64,000 bases of DNA from Bailinhaonella thermotolerans (GTDB lineage: Bacteria; Actinomycetota; Actinomycetes; Streptosporangiales; Streptosporangiaceae), in assembly GCF_003594875.1 (NCBI RefSeq), contig NZ_QZEY01000025.1:1-64000 (forward strand). Direction: 5' to 3'. Positions 42,584 through 51,339 of the stretch are shown here, piece after piece. The notes beneath the pieces were generated by a model. The model saw only the letters and a program-made list of their open reading frames with translations. It was not told the DNA's origin and made no database searches. A program made the position numbers and the translations under genes. Every line of letters starts with the position of its first letter. Position 1 is the stretch's first letter.

Positions 42584-45500
42584 CTACCTCCTGGACAGTC
42601 GCGGAATGGCGGCCGGGGCCGGCGCGGGGTCCGGGCCGGGGGCCGCGGAGAGCTGTTCGACCCGGGCGGCCATCTGCTCGACCGTCGGGGCCTCGAACAG
42701 GGTGCGCATCGGCAGCTTCACGCCGATCGCGGCGCGCACCTGGGCGATGAGCTGGACGGCCACCAGCGAGTTGCCGCCCAGGTCGAAGAAGTCGTCGTCG
42801 GCCCCGACCTCGGCCACGCCCAGCACCTCGCCCCAGATCCGGGCGAGGGTGACCGCCAGCTCTCCCCGCGGCGCGTTGTACGGCGTCTCGCGTTCGGCGG
42901 CGGGCCCGGCGGGGGCGACGACCTCGGCGGGCCGCCGTTCCCGCTCGGCCACCTCGGCCAGCGGCGTGGCGCTGATGACCACCTGCGGGCCGAGCCCGGC
43001 GGTGAGCGCCCGGCAGAACGCCTCCACGCCCTCGGCCGGGCCGATGCCCGAGCCCGGGTCCGCCGCCGGGGCGGCCGGGGCGGCCAGGGACAGCGCTCCG
43101 GGGTCCACGCGGCGCAGCGTGAACTCCTCGATCTCGGCCAGCACCGTCCCCGACTCGTCGAGCAGGGTCAGGTCCACCGCCACGATCTCCTCGCCGGAGC
43201 CGCGGTGCCGCAGGTGGCTGAGGAACCGCTCGGGCAGCGGCGCGTGGACGGTGAGCCGCCCGTAGCTCAGCGGCAGGTAGGAGCCGCCGCCCCGGGCGCC
43301 GCTGAAGGAGGTGGCCACGTCGAGCAGCGCCGGGTGCAGGACCCAGTCGGCGACCTCGGCGGGGTGCGGAGCCGTGACGAGCGCCAGCTCCTCGCCGTCG
43401 CCGGTCCACGTCCGCTCCGGCTCGCGCCAGTGCGGGCCGAAGGTCAGCGCGCTCACGCGCCCCTCCGCCGCCGGCGCGGCGGGCCGCATGCGCGCGAGCA
43501 GTTCCTCCGGGTCGGCCGCGCCCGCCGCCGGGCGCGCCCAGGCCGCCGTGCCCGAGGTGCGCGTACGGCCGTCGGCGGCCACCTCGAAGCGGCCGTCGGC
43601 CGCGATCGAGACGACCACCTCGGCGCGGGCGCCCTCGGGCACCGCCAGCGGCTCGGTGAAGACCACGTCGGTCAGCTCGACGACGTATCCCTCGCCGGGG
43701 GCGGGGACGCAGGCGGCGAAGGCCGCGCGGGCGCATTCGAGCTGGGCGGTGGCGGGCAGGACGGGCGTGTCCCCGATCCGGTGCTCGTCCAGCACCCAGT
43801 GGGTGCCGGCCGAGATCAGGCCCTTGGCGATCAGGCCGCTGCGGGTGCGCAGCAGCGGGTGCTCCAGCGGCTCCGGCGGCGCCTCGCCGCGCGCCTCCGC
43901 GGCCATGCCGACCTCGCGCCACGCGCCCCAGTTGATCGAGATCACCCGGGGGCCGCGCGCGGCCCTGGCGTACGCGTCGAGGAAGGCGTTGGCGGCCGTG
44001 TAGTCCACCTGGCCGAACCCGCCGGTCAGCGCGGTGACCGAGGAGCACAGGGCGACGAAGTCGAGGTCCTGCCCGGCGATCGCCCGCCACAGCGCGAGCG
44101 TGCCCGCGAGCTTGGGCGCGAGCACGGCGCGGGCCCGGTCCAGCTCCTTGACCTCGGCCATCCCGCCGCCGGGCAGCCCGGCCGCGTGCACGACGCCGTC
44201 CAGCCCGCCGTACTCCGCGGTCACCTCGGCCATGACGGCGCGCATCCGCTCGGGGTCGGCGACGTCGGCGGCCACGACCATGACCCGCCCGCCCGCGGCC
44301 TCGACGCGCCTGATGGCGGCGATCGCGCGGGCCGTGCGGGCGTCGCCGGGGCGGTCCCACTCCTCGCGCGGCGGCAGGCCGGTGCGGCCGACCAGCACCA
44401 GGCGGGCCCGGAAGCGGGTGCCGAACTCCTCGGCGAGCGTGACGCCGATGCCGCCGAGACCGCCGGTGATCAGGTAGCGGCCGCCCTCGCGGAGCCCGGC
44501 GACCGGCCCGGCGGGCAGGGCGACGGGCTCGGCGCGGCGCTGCCAGCGGCGGCCGGCGCGCAGCGCGACGACCTCTTCCCGGGCGGGGCGGCGCAGCTCG
44601 GCGAGCACGTCGGCGTCGGCCGTGGCGGCGTCCAGGTCGAGGTGGCCGACGGTCAGCCCGGCGATCTCCAGCGGCGTCACGCGGGTGATGCCCGCGACGG
44701 TGGCGTGCTCGGGCCGGGTCAGGTCGCCGCCGAGGACGTCCTCGGTGCCCTCGGTCAGCACGTCGATCCGCACGCCCTCGGCGGCCTGCGCCGCCGCCAG
44801 TGCCTGGACGAGCAGCAGGAGGCTGAACAGGCCGCGCTCCTGGGCGCGCTCGGCGGCGGCCGGGTCGTCGCCCGCGGGCTCGCCGGCCAGCGCCCAGGCG
44901 TGCAGGATCCGGGTGAGCGGGCTCGCGGACAGGGCCGCGACCAGGGCGTCGTAGTCGTCCCGCTCCCCCGGCCGCAGCGTGTACCCGCCCTCGGCGGGCC
45001 CGAAGGCCGCGCCGGGCCGCACCTCGACCACCTCGGTCCCCGCCGCGCGCAGCGCCGCGCACAGCCGCGCGGCCCGGTCGCCGTCCACGAAGGCGACGCA
45101 GCGCGCCGGGACCTCGCCCAGGGGCCCGCCGGTCACCTGGTGCCAGACCGGCACCTCGAACCAGTCGTCGATCGTCCTTCGCGCGGGCGCCGGGACCGCG
45201 GCGGCGAGCGCGCCCTCTCCCGGCTCGACGAAGTGCCTCCTGCGCTCGTACGGGTACCCGGGCAGCGACACGCGCCGCCCCGTCCCGGCCGGTTCCACCG
45301 GGACGCCCGCGACCCAGAGCCGGGCCGCCGAGCCGTACAGCGTCTCCAGGTCCCCGGTCTTCTCGGCGGGGCCGGGCAGGCTCGCCAGCGGGGCCGTCGC
45401 TCCGGCCGCGATCGCCTCGCGGAGCTGCATCCGCGCCAGGCTCGCGAGCTGCTTGCCGGGGCCGCACTCCAGCAGCGCCCACGAGCCCTCGGCGAGCAGG

Positions 45501-47818
45501 GTGGCCACGCAGTCGCCGAAGAGCACCGTCTCGCGCAGGTGCCGGGCCCAGTAGGCGGGGTCCACGGCCTGCTCGGGGGTGATCCAGCGGCCGGTGACGT
45601 TCGACAGGAACGGCAGGGCGGGCGCGGTCCTCGGCACCGCCGCGACGACGCCGGTGAACTCGGCCAGGATCGGGTCCATCATCGCCGAGTGGAAGGCGTG
45701 CGAGGTCCGCAGCGGCGTGCAGCGGACTCCGTCGGCGCGCAGCCGCTCGGTGTACGCCTCGACGGCCTCGACCGGCCCGGCCACCACGCAGGTGCCGGGG
45801 CCGTTCACGGTGGCGATCGACAGGTCGTCCGGCAGCGTGGCGGAGACCTGCTCCACGTCGCGCTGCACGGCCAGCATCGCGCCCGGGGGCATCGACTGCA
45901 TCAGCCTGCCCCGCGCCGCGACCAGCCGCAGCGCGTCGGGCAGCGAGAACACGCCCGCGAGGGTCGCGGCGACGTACTCGCCGATGGAGTGGCCGATCAT
46001 GGCGGCGGGCCGTACGCCCCACTCCTGCCAGAGGGCGGCGAGCGCGTACTCGATCGTGAACAGCGCGGGCTGGGCCAGCCGGGTCCGCCGCAGCGGCTCG
46101 TCGTCCGCGCCGAACATCAGCGGCCTGATGTCCTCGCCCAGCTCGGGCAGGAGCAGTTCGGCGCAGCGGTCCACGGCGGCGGCGAACGCCGGCTCGGCCT
46201 CGTAGAGCCGGGCGCCCATGCCCGCGTACTGCGCGCCCTGCCCGGAGAAGAGGAACGCCACGGACGGCGCGGGGTCGGCGGCCTGGCCGGTGTGGCACCG
46301 CTTGCGGTCGCCCAGGGCGCTCGCGTCCTCGGCCAGGACCGCCAGGCGGTGGGGGTACGCCTTGCGGCCGTGCCGCAGCGTGAACGCCACGTCGGCGAGG
46401 GAGAGCCCGGGGTCGCGCTCCAGCCGTTCGGCCAGGGCGGCGCGGGTGGCCTCCAGCGCCTCGGGCGTGCGGGCCGAGAGCTGGAGCAGCTCGGGCCGGG
46501 GCGCGCGGGGCGAGGGCTCGGCGGGGGGCGCCTCCTGGAGGATGACGTGGGCGTTGGTGCCGCCGATGCCGAACGAGCTGACGGCGGCCCGCTTCGGCCC
46601 CTCCCACTTGGTCAGGCTGGAGACGACGTAGAAGGGGCTCGCGTCGAAGTCGATGGCGGGGTTGGGCCGCTCGTAGTTGACGCTGGGCGGGATCAGGCCG
46701 TGCTCCATCGACAGCACGGTCTTGATCAGGCCGACGACGCCGGACGCCTGGCTGAGGTGGCCGAGGTTCGACTTCACCGAGCCGATGCCGCACCAGCCGG
46801 TCTCGTCGGTGTCGCGGCCGTACACGGCGGTCAGCGCCGACATCTCGATCGGGTCGCCGAGGGCGGTCCCGGTGCCGTGCGCCTCGACGTAGCCGATCGT
46901 GCGCGGGTCCACGCCCGCCACGCCGAGCGCCTGGGCGATCACCTCAGCCTGCCCCTGGACGCTGGGCGCGGAAAACCCGATCTTGCTGGTGCCGTCGTTG
47001 TTGATCGCGTTGCCGAGGATGACGGCGCGGATGTGGTCGCCGTCGGCGATCGCGTCCTCCAGCCGCTTGAGCGTCACGACGCCCACGCCGCTGCCCCACA
47101 TGGTGCCGTCCGCGCCCGCGTCGAACGGGCGCACGTGGCCGCCCGGCGAGGTGTAGCCGTCCATGGCGACGTAGCCGCGGTGGTGCGGCAGCTCGACGCA
47201 GACGCCGCCGGCCAGCGCCATGTCGCACTCGCCGCCGCGCAGCGCCTCGCAGGCCAGGTGGACCGCGACCAGCGAGGTGGAGCAGGCGGTGGCGACCGTC
47301 AGGCTGGGGCCGCGCAGGTTCAGCCGGTAGGAGACGGAGGTGGCGATGTAGTCGGGGTTGTTGCCGACCGACAGGCCCAGCGCGCCCGCGCCGTTCGCGA
47401 CGCGCGGGTTGGTGCGCAGGTTCAGCCACTGGTACTGGCTGGGCCCGGCGCCGCCGTACACGCCGATCTCGCCGTCGTAGCGCTCGGGGTCGTACCCGGC
47501 GTCCACGAGGGCGGCGTGCGACTGCTCCAGGAAGAGGCGCTGCTGCGGGTCGGCCAGCTCGGCCTCGCGGGCGGTCATCCCGAAGAAGGCGGCGTCGAAG
47601 TCCTCCATGCCCGGCAGCACGTGCTGGGCGGACACGAACGAGGGGTTGTCCAGCTCCGCCTCGGGGACGCCCCGGGCGAGCTGCTCCTCGCGGCTGAAGA
47701 CGGTCACCGACTCGACGCCGTCCACCAGGTTGCGCCAGAACTGGGACAGGTCGCCGGCCCCCGGCACCCGGGCGCTCATGCCGATGATCGCGATGGGCTC
47801 CGCGCCGAACTCTGTCAC
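42584..47818 (-). CDS. Type I polyketide synthase, KS-AT-KR-DH-ACP
   Basis: The 1,744-residue PKS has KS (1-425) with ATACSTSLVAV, VEAHGTGT and KSNLGHLSQ, so Cys-His-His is intact. AT (about 515-830) has MIGHSIGEYV and the HAFH motif typical of malonyl-CoA selection. KR (about 1000-1290) has YLITGGLGGIGVTLA and the Ser and Tyr-Asn residues in DYTAAN. A DH-like double hotdog (about 1320-1560) carries HRIGDTPVLP. ACP (about 1650-1715) has FFDLGGNSLVA. Placing DH after KR is unlike the usual AT-DH-KR order. The second DH motif HPALLDVATS keeps Asp but lacks the usual following Gln/His. It should add one malonate, reduce it and perhaps dehydrate it. The GTG overlaps the previous stop (GTGA), with GAGAGGG upstream. 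Confidence 0.92.
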   Translation of the reverse strand: MTEFGAEPIAIIGMSARVPGAGDLSQFWRNLVDGVESVTVFSREEQLARGVPEAELDNPSFVSAQHVLPGMEDFDAAFFGMTAREAELADPQQRLFLEQSHAALVDAGYDPERYDGEIGVYGGAGPSQYQWLNLRTNPRVANGAGALGLSVGNNPDYIATSVSYRLNLRGPSLTVATACSTSLVAVHLACEALRGGECDMALAGGVCVELPHHRGYVAMDGYTSPGGHVRPFDAGADGTMWGSGVGVVTLKRLEDAIADGDHIRAVILGNAINNDGTSKIGFSAPSVQGQAEVIAQALGVAGVDPRTIGYVEAHGTGTALGDPIEMSALTAVYGRDTDETGWCGIGSVKSNLGHLSQASGVVGLIKTVLSMEHGLIPPSVNYERPNPAIDFDASPFYVVSSLTKWEGPKRAAVSSFGIGGTNAHVILQEAPPAEPSPRAPRPELLQLSARTPEALEATRAALAERLERDPGLSLADVAFTLRHGRKAYPHRLAVLAEDASALGDRKRCHTGQAADPAPSVAFLFSGQGAQYAGMGARLYEAEPAFAAAVDRCAELLLPELGEDIRPLMFGADDEPLRRTRLAQPALFTIEYALAALWQEWGVRPAAMIGHSIGEYVAATLAGVFSLPDALRLVAARGRLMQSMPPGAMLAVQRDVEQVSATLPDDLSIATVNGPGTCVVAGPVEAVEAYTERLRADGVRCTPLRTSHAFHSAMMDPILAEFTGVVAAVPRTAPALPFLSNVTGRWITPEQAVDPAYWARHLRETVLFGDCVATLLAEGSWALLECGPGKQLASLARMQLREAIAAGATAPLASLPGPAEKTGDLETLYGSAARLWVAGVPVEPAGTGRRVSLPGYPYERRRHFVEPGEGALAAAVPAPARRTIDDWFEVPVWHQVTGGPLGEVPARCVAFVDGDRAARLCAALRAAGTEVVEVRPGAAFGPAEGGYTLRPGERDDYDALVAALSASPLTRILHAWALAGEPAGDDPAAAERAQERGLFSLLLLVQALAAAQAAEGVRIDVLTEGTEDVLGGDLTRPEHATVAGITRVTPLEIAGLTVGHLDLDAATADADVLAELRRPAREEVVALRAGRRWQRRAEPVALPAGPVAGLREGGRYLITGGLGGIGVTLAEEFGTRFRARLVLVGRTGLPPREEWDRPGDARTARAIAAIRRVEAAGGRVMVVAADVADPERMRAVMAEVTAEYGGLDGVVHAAGLPGGGMAEVKELDRARAVLAPKLAGTLALWRAIAGQDLDFVALCSSVTALTGGFGQVDYTAANAFLDAYARAARGPRVISINWGAWREVGMAAEARGEAPPEPLEHPLLRTRSGLIAKGLISAGTHWVLDEHRIGDTPVLPATAQLECARAAFAACVPAPGEGYVVELTDVVFTEPLAVPEGARAEVVVSIAADGRFEVAADGRTRTSGTAAWARPAAGAADPEELLARMRPAAPAAEGRVSALTFGPHWREPERTWTGDGEELALVTAPHPAEVADWVLHPALLDVATSFSGARGGGSYLPLSYGRLTVHAPLPERFLSHLRHRGSGEEIVAVDLTLLDESGTVLAEIEEFTLRRVDPGALSLAAPAAPAADPGSGIGPAEGVEAFCRALTAGLGPQVVISATPLAEVAERERRPAEVVAPAGPAAERETPYNAPRGELAVTLARIWGEVLGVAEVGADDDFFDLGGNSLVAVQLIAQVRAAIGVKLPMRTLFEAPTVEQMAARVEQLSAAPGPDPAPAPAAIPRLSRR

Positions 47819-50800
47819 TGTCGCCCTCTCTTCCTGCGTAGGTCGGTTCGCTGACGGCGGGCCTCGGCCCGCTGCTCGGCCCTGCCGAGGAGCGGCCGGC
47901 CGGTGCCGCCGTCGAGGTGGGCGGCCAGGGCCCGTACGGTCGTGTGCTGGAACAGGTCCACCAGCGGGAGCCGCCGCCCGGTCAGCTCGGCGAGCCTGTC
48001 CTGCACGACGACGAGGGTCAGCGAGGTGCCGCCCACGTCGAAGAAGTTGTCGGTCGCGCTCACGGCGGACCGCTCCAGCACCTCGCACCAGACGCCGGCC
48101 ACCCGGCGCTCGGTCTCGGTGGCGGGCGCGGCCGATCCGGCGGCCGGGGCGCTCACGGGCACGGGGGCGGACGGCGACGCCCCGGTCACCCCCGCGGCCC
48201 CGGTCCCGCCCGTCGTCCCGGTCACCCCGGTCACCCCGGTCACCCCGGTCACGCCGGACGCCAGGGCGGCGACGCCGGGCACGTCATGGCCGGCGACCGG
48301 ACGCTCGGGCGCCGCGGCCGCCTCGCCCAGCAGCGTCGTGTACGCCGTGAGCAGGGTCCCGATCCGGCCCGCGGTGAACAGGTCGGGGTTGTAGACGCAG
48401 TCCACGGCGTACGACCCGTCGCGCTCGACCACGTAGACCGTGAGGTCGAACGGCGAGCCCGCCAGCCCCGGCGGGACCCGCTCGGCGGTGACGCCGGGCA
48501 GGTCCAGCCGCGGCTCGGGGAAGTTGTAGACGTTGAACAGCACCTGCACCAGCGGCGCGCGCGCCGGGTCGCGCGGCAGGGCCAGCGCCTCCACCATCCG
48601 CTCCAGCGTCGCCCCGGGCCTGGCCAGGACGGCGAGGAACTCCTCGGCGCAGTCGCGCACCCGCTCGGCGAAGCTCTGGCCGCCGCCCATGCGCAACCGC
48701 AGCGGCACCACCTCGACGAAGAACCCCACCAGGTCCTGGAAGGCGACGTGCCGCCGGTCCGCGGCGGGCGTGCCCACCACCAGGTCGTCGCGGCCCGTGA
48801 CCCGCCGCAGCACCTCGCCGAACGCCGCCAGCAGCACCGTCGGCGCGGTCGTGCCGAGCCGGGCCGCCAGCGCCCGCACCGCCTCGGAGGCCCCGGCGGG
48901 CAGCGCCGCCGTCGCCATCGCGCCGCCGTACGTCTGGACCGGGGGGCGCGGCCGGTCGGCGGGCAGCTCCAAGGTGGCGGGGACGCCCGCCAGGTGCTCC
49001 TTCCACCAGGCCAGGTCGCCCGCGCCGCGCCGGGCGTCCCGGGCCTCCCGCCACACCGCGTAGTCCGCGAACCCGGCGGGGGCCGGGCCGAGGTCCGGGT
49101 CCCGGTAGGCGCGGGCCAGGTCCGCGAGGAACGGCCGCTGCGACCACCCGTCGAACACCGCGTGGTGGAAGGTCAGCGCGAGGACGTGCTCCTCGGGCGC
49201 GAGCCGTGCCAGCCGGGCCTGCCACAGCGGTCCCGTGGCCAGGTCGAAGCGGTGGCCCGCCTCCGCGTCGAGCAGCCGCCGCAGCCGGGTCTCCCGCGCG
49301 TCGTCGCCGCTCAGGTCGTCGATCGGCAGCGGCACCTCGCCCGGCGGGTCCGCCTCGGCGTACGGCAGGCCGCGCGCGTCCGGCACCCGCCAGCGCAGCA
49401 CCTCGTGCCGGGCGGCGACCGCCGCGAGCGCCCGGCGCAGCGCCGCGACGTCGAGGGGGCCGCGCAGCCGTTCGGCGAGCGCGATGTTGTAGGCGGCGCT
49501 GTCGGGGGCGAGCCGGTCCACGAACCACAGGCGGCGCTGCGCGGCCGTGAGCGTCGGCGGGCTGCCCTGGGGAAGCGGGTCGTCCCCCGGCTCGGCGCGC
49601 TCGACCGCGGCCACGAGCCCGGCCAGCGTACGGCCGGCGAACACGTCCTCGGCCGCCACGGGCCGGCCCAGCTCCGAGCGGATCGCCGACACCAGCCGCA
49701 TCGCGCTGATGGAGTGGCCGCCGGAGGCGAAGAAGTCGTCGTCCATCCCGACCTGATCGGCGGGGACGCCGATCACCCGCGCCCACAGGTCCGCCACGCG
49801 CCGTTCGAGCCCGGTCTCCGGGGCGCGGCCCGCCCGCGGCGCGGCGCGTCCGAGGAGGGCGCGCAGGGCCTCGCCGTCCACCTTGCCCGAGGCGAGCAGC
49901 GGCAGGCTCGCGAGCGCGACCACGCGGGAGGGCACCATGGCGGCGGGGAGCCGATGGGCGCAGTGGGCCAGCAGCTCGTCCCCGGGCAGGTCGCCCGGGG
50001 TGCAGAAGGCCACCAGGCGGGCGCCGTCCGGGCCCTCGACGGCCTCCACCACGGCGTGGGCGACCCGGGGGTGCGCCCGCAGGGCCGTCTCCACCTCGCC
50101 GATCTCGACGCGCTGGCCCCTGATCTTGACCTGGCGGTCGGTCCGGCCGAGGAACAGCAGCTCGCCGTCCTCCTGCCGGACCACCAGGTCGCCGGTCCGG
50201 TAGAGCCGGCCGCCCGGCTCCCCGAAGGGGTCGGGCACGAACCGCTCGGCCGTCAGCGCGGGCGCGTTCAGGTAGCCCCGGGCCAGCCCGAAGCCGCCGA
50301 TCAGGAGTTCGCCCGGCTCCCCCGGCCCGACCTGCCGCAGGTCCTCGTCCACGACGTACGCCCGGTGGCCCTCCAGCGCCCGGCCGATGGGCAGCGGCCG
50401 CTCCCAGCGGCCCGACGCCTCGAACGCCGTCACGCAGACCGTCGCCTCGGTCGGCCCGTAGCAGTTGAGGAACCGGCGTCCCCCGGCCGACCAGCGCTCG
50501 ACCTGCTCGGGCCCGGGCGCCTCCGCCCCGGTGATCACCGTGCGCCAGGCGGGCAGCCCGGCGGGGTCGAGCAGCGGCAGCAGCGCCACCGGCACGCAGC
50601 CCCAGGTGACGCCGTGCTCGGCCGCGAAGCGCTGGAGCCGCGCCGGGTCCGCCCGGTCGGCCTCGCCCGCGAGCTGCACCGAGCCGCCCGCCGCCAGCGG
50701 CACCAGGATGTCCAGGACGGACACGTCGAAGCCGAGGGAGGCGAACCCGAACGCGCGGGTGTCCTCGTCCGCGCCGGTGAAGCGGCCGAAGGCCAGGGCG

Positions 50801-51339
50801 TAGCACAGCAGGCTGTGGTGGCTGACCACGACGCCCTTGGGGCGGCCCGTGGAGCCCGAGGTGTACAGGACGTAGGCGGCGTTCCCCGGGCGGGCCGGGC
50901 ACGCCGCCTCCTCCGCGCCGGCCGGGCCGTCCCCGGCGCCCCGGCCTCCTCCGGGGGCGGGCACCAGGACGGCGCCGTCGAACAGCGCCGCGGTCTCCTC
51001 GTCGGCCACGACCACGTCGATCCCGGCGTCGCGGACGATCTCCGCCCGCCGTTCCGCCGGCCCGTCGGGGTCGAGCGGCACGTAGGCGCCGCCGGACAGC
51101 AGCACGCCGAGCACGCCCGTGACCAGGGACGGCCTGCGCCGCAGGCACACCCCCACCCGGTGCTCGGGCCGCACGCCCCGGGCGCGCAGCTCGGCCGCCA
51201 GCGCCCGGGCCGCGCCGGCCAGGTCCGCGTAGGTCAGGGCCCGGTCCCACTGGCGTACGGCCGTCGCGTCCGGCCGCAGGCCGGCGCGGTCCAGGATCAG
51301 GCCGGGCAGGGTCGCGCCCGCGAGGGCGGTGGTGTTCAT
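47815..51339 (-). CDS. NRPS A-T-C-T
   Basis: The 1,174-residue protein has A (about 15-500; [35 protein letters not shown]), T1 (about 515-590; FFASGGHSISA), C (about 600-1030; HHAVFDGWS intact) and T2 (about 1085-1160; FFDVGGTSLTL). T2 has no A domain of its own, so it must be loaded in trans, by the C-domain reaction with another carrier or by the free A-T protein. The hand-aligned A code is DVLGIGCVCK, hydrophobic but not recognised. The C-T2 linker holds repeated VTG triplets. The ATG overlaps the TE-LanB stop (ATGA) and the GTG of the PKS overlaps its own stop. The C-terminus is strongly basic. Confidence 0.92.
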   Translation of the reverse strand: MNTTALAGATLPGLILDRAGLRPDATAVRQWDRALTYADLAGAARALAAELRARGVRPEHRVGVCLRRRPSLVTGVLGVLLSGGAYVPLDPDGPAERRAEIVRDAGIDVVVADEETAALFDGAVLVPAPGGGRGAGDGPAGAEEAACPARPGNAAYVLYTSGSTGRPKGVVVSHHSLLCYALAFGRFTGADEDTRAFGFASLGFDVSVLDILVPLAAGGSVQLAGEADRADPARLQRFAAEHGVTWGCVPVALLPLLDPAGLPAWRTVITGAEAPGPEQVERWSAGGRRFLNCYGPTEATVCVTAFEASGRWERPLPIGRALEGHRAYVVDEDLRQVGPGEPGELLIGGFGLARGYLNAPALTAERFVPDPFGEPGGRLYRTGDLVVRQEDGELLFLGRTDRQVKIRGQRVEIGEVETALRAHPRVAHAVVEAVEGPDGARLVAFCTPGDLPGDELLAHCAHRLPAAMVPSRVVALASLPLLASGKVDGEALRALLGRAAPRAGRAPETGLERRVADLWARVIGVPADQVGMDDDFFASGGHSISAMRLVSAIRSELGRPVAAEDVFAGRTLAGLVAAVERAEPGDDPLPQGSPPTLTAAQRRLWFVDRLAPDSAAYNIALAERLRGPLDVAALRRALAAVAARHEVLRWRVPDARGLPYAEADPPGEVPLPIDDLSGDDARETRLRRLLDAEAGHRFDLATGPLWQARLARLAPEEHVLALTFHHAVFDGWSQRPFLADLARAYRDPDLGPAPAGFADYAVWREARDARRGAGDLAWWKEHLAGVPATLELPADRPRPPVQTYGGAMATAALPAGASEAVRALAARLGTTAPTVLLAAFGEVLRRVTGRDDLVVGTPAADRRHVAFQDLVGFFVEVVPLRLRMGGGQSFAERVRDCAEEFLAVLARPGATLERMVEALALPRDPARAPLVQVLFNVYNFPEPRLDLPGVTAERVPPGLAGSPFDLTVYVVERDGSYAVDCVYNPDLFTAGRIGTLLTAYTTLLGEAAAAPERPVAGHDVPGVAALASGVTGVTGVTGVTGTTGGTGAAGVTGASPSAPVPVSAPAAGSAAPATETERRVAGVWCEVLERSAVSATDNFFDVGGTSLTLVVVQDRLAELTGRRLPLVDLFQHTTVRALAAHLDGGTGRPLLGRAEQRAEARRQRTDLRRKRGRQ
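48218..48252. repeat. 9-bp tandem repeat in NRPS interdomain linker
   Basis: Nearly four copies of ccggtcacc encode a (GVT)n linker between the C and second T domain of the A-T-C-T NRPS. Being in frame, the array changes only linker length when it slips. Confidence 0.85.
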
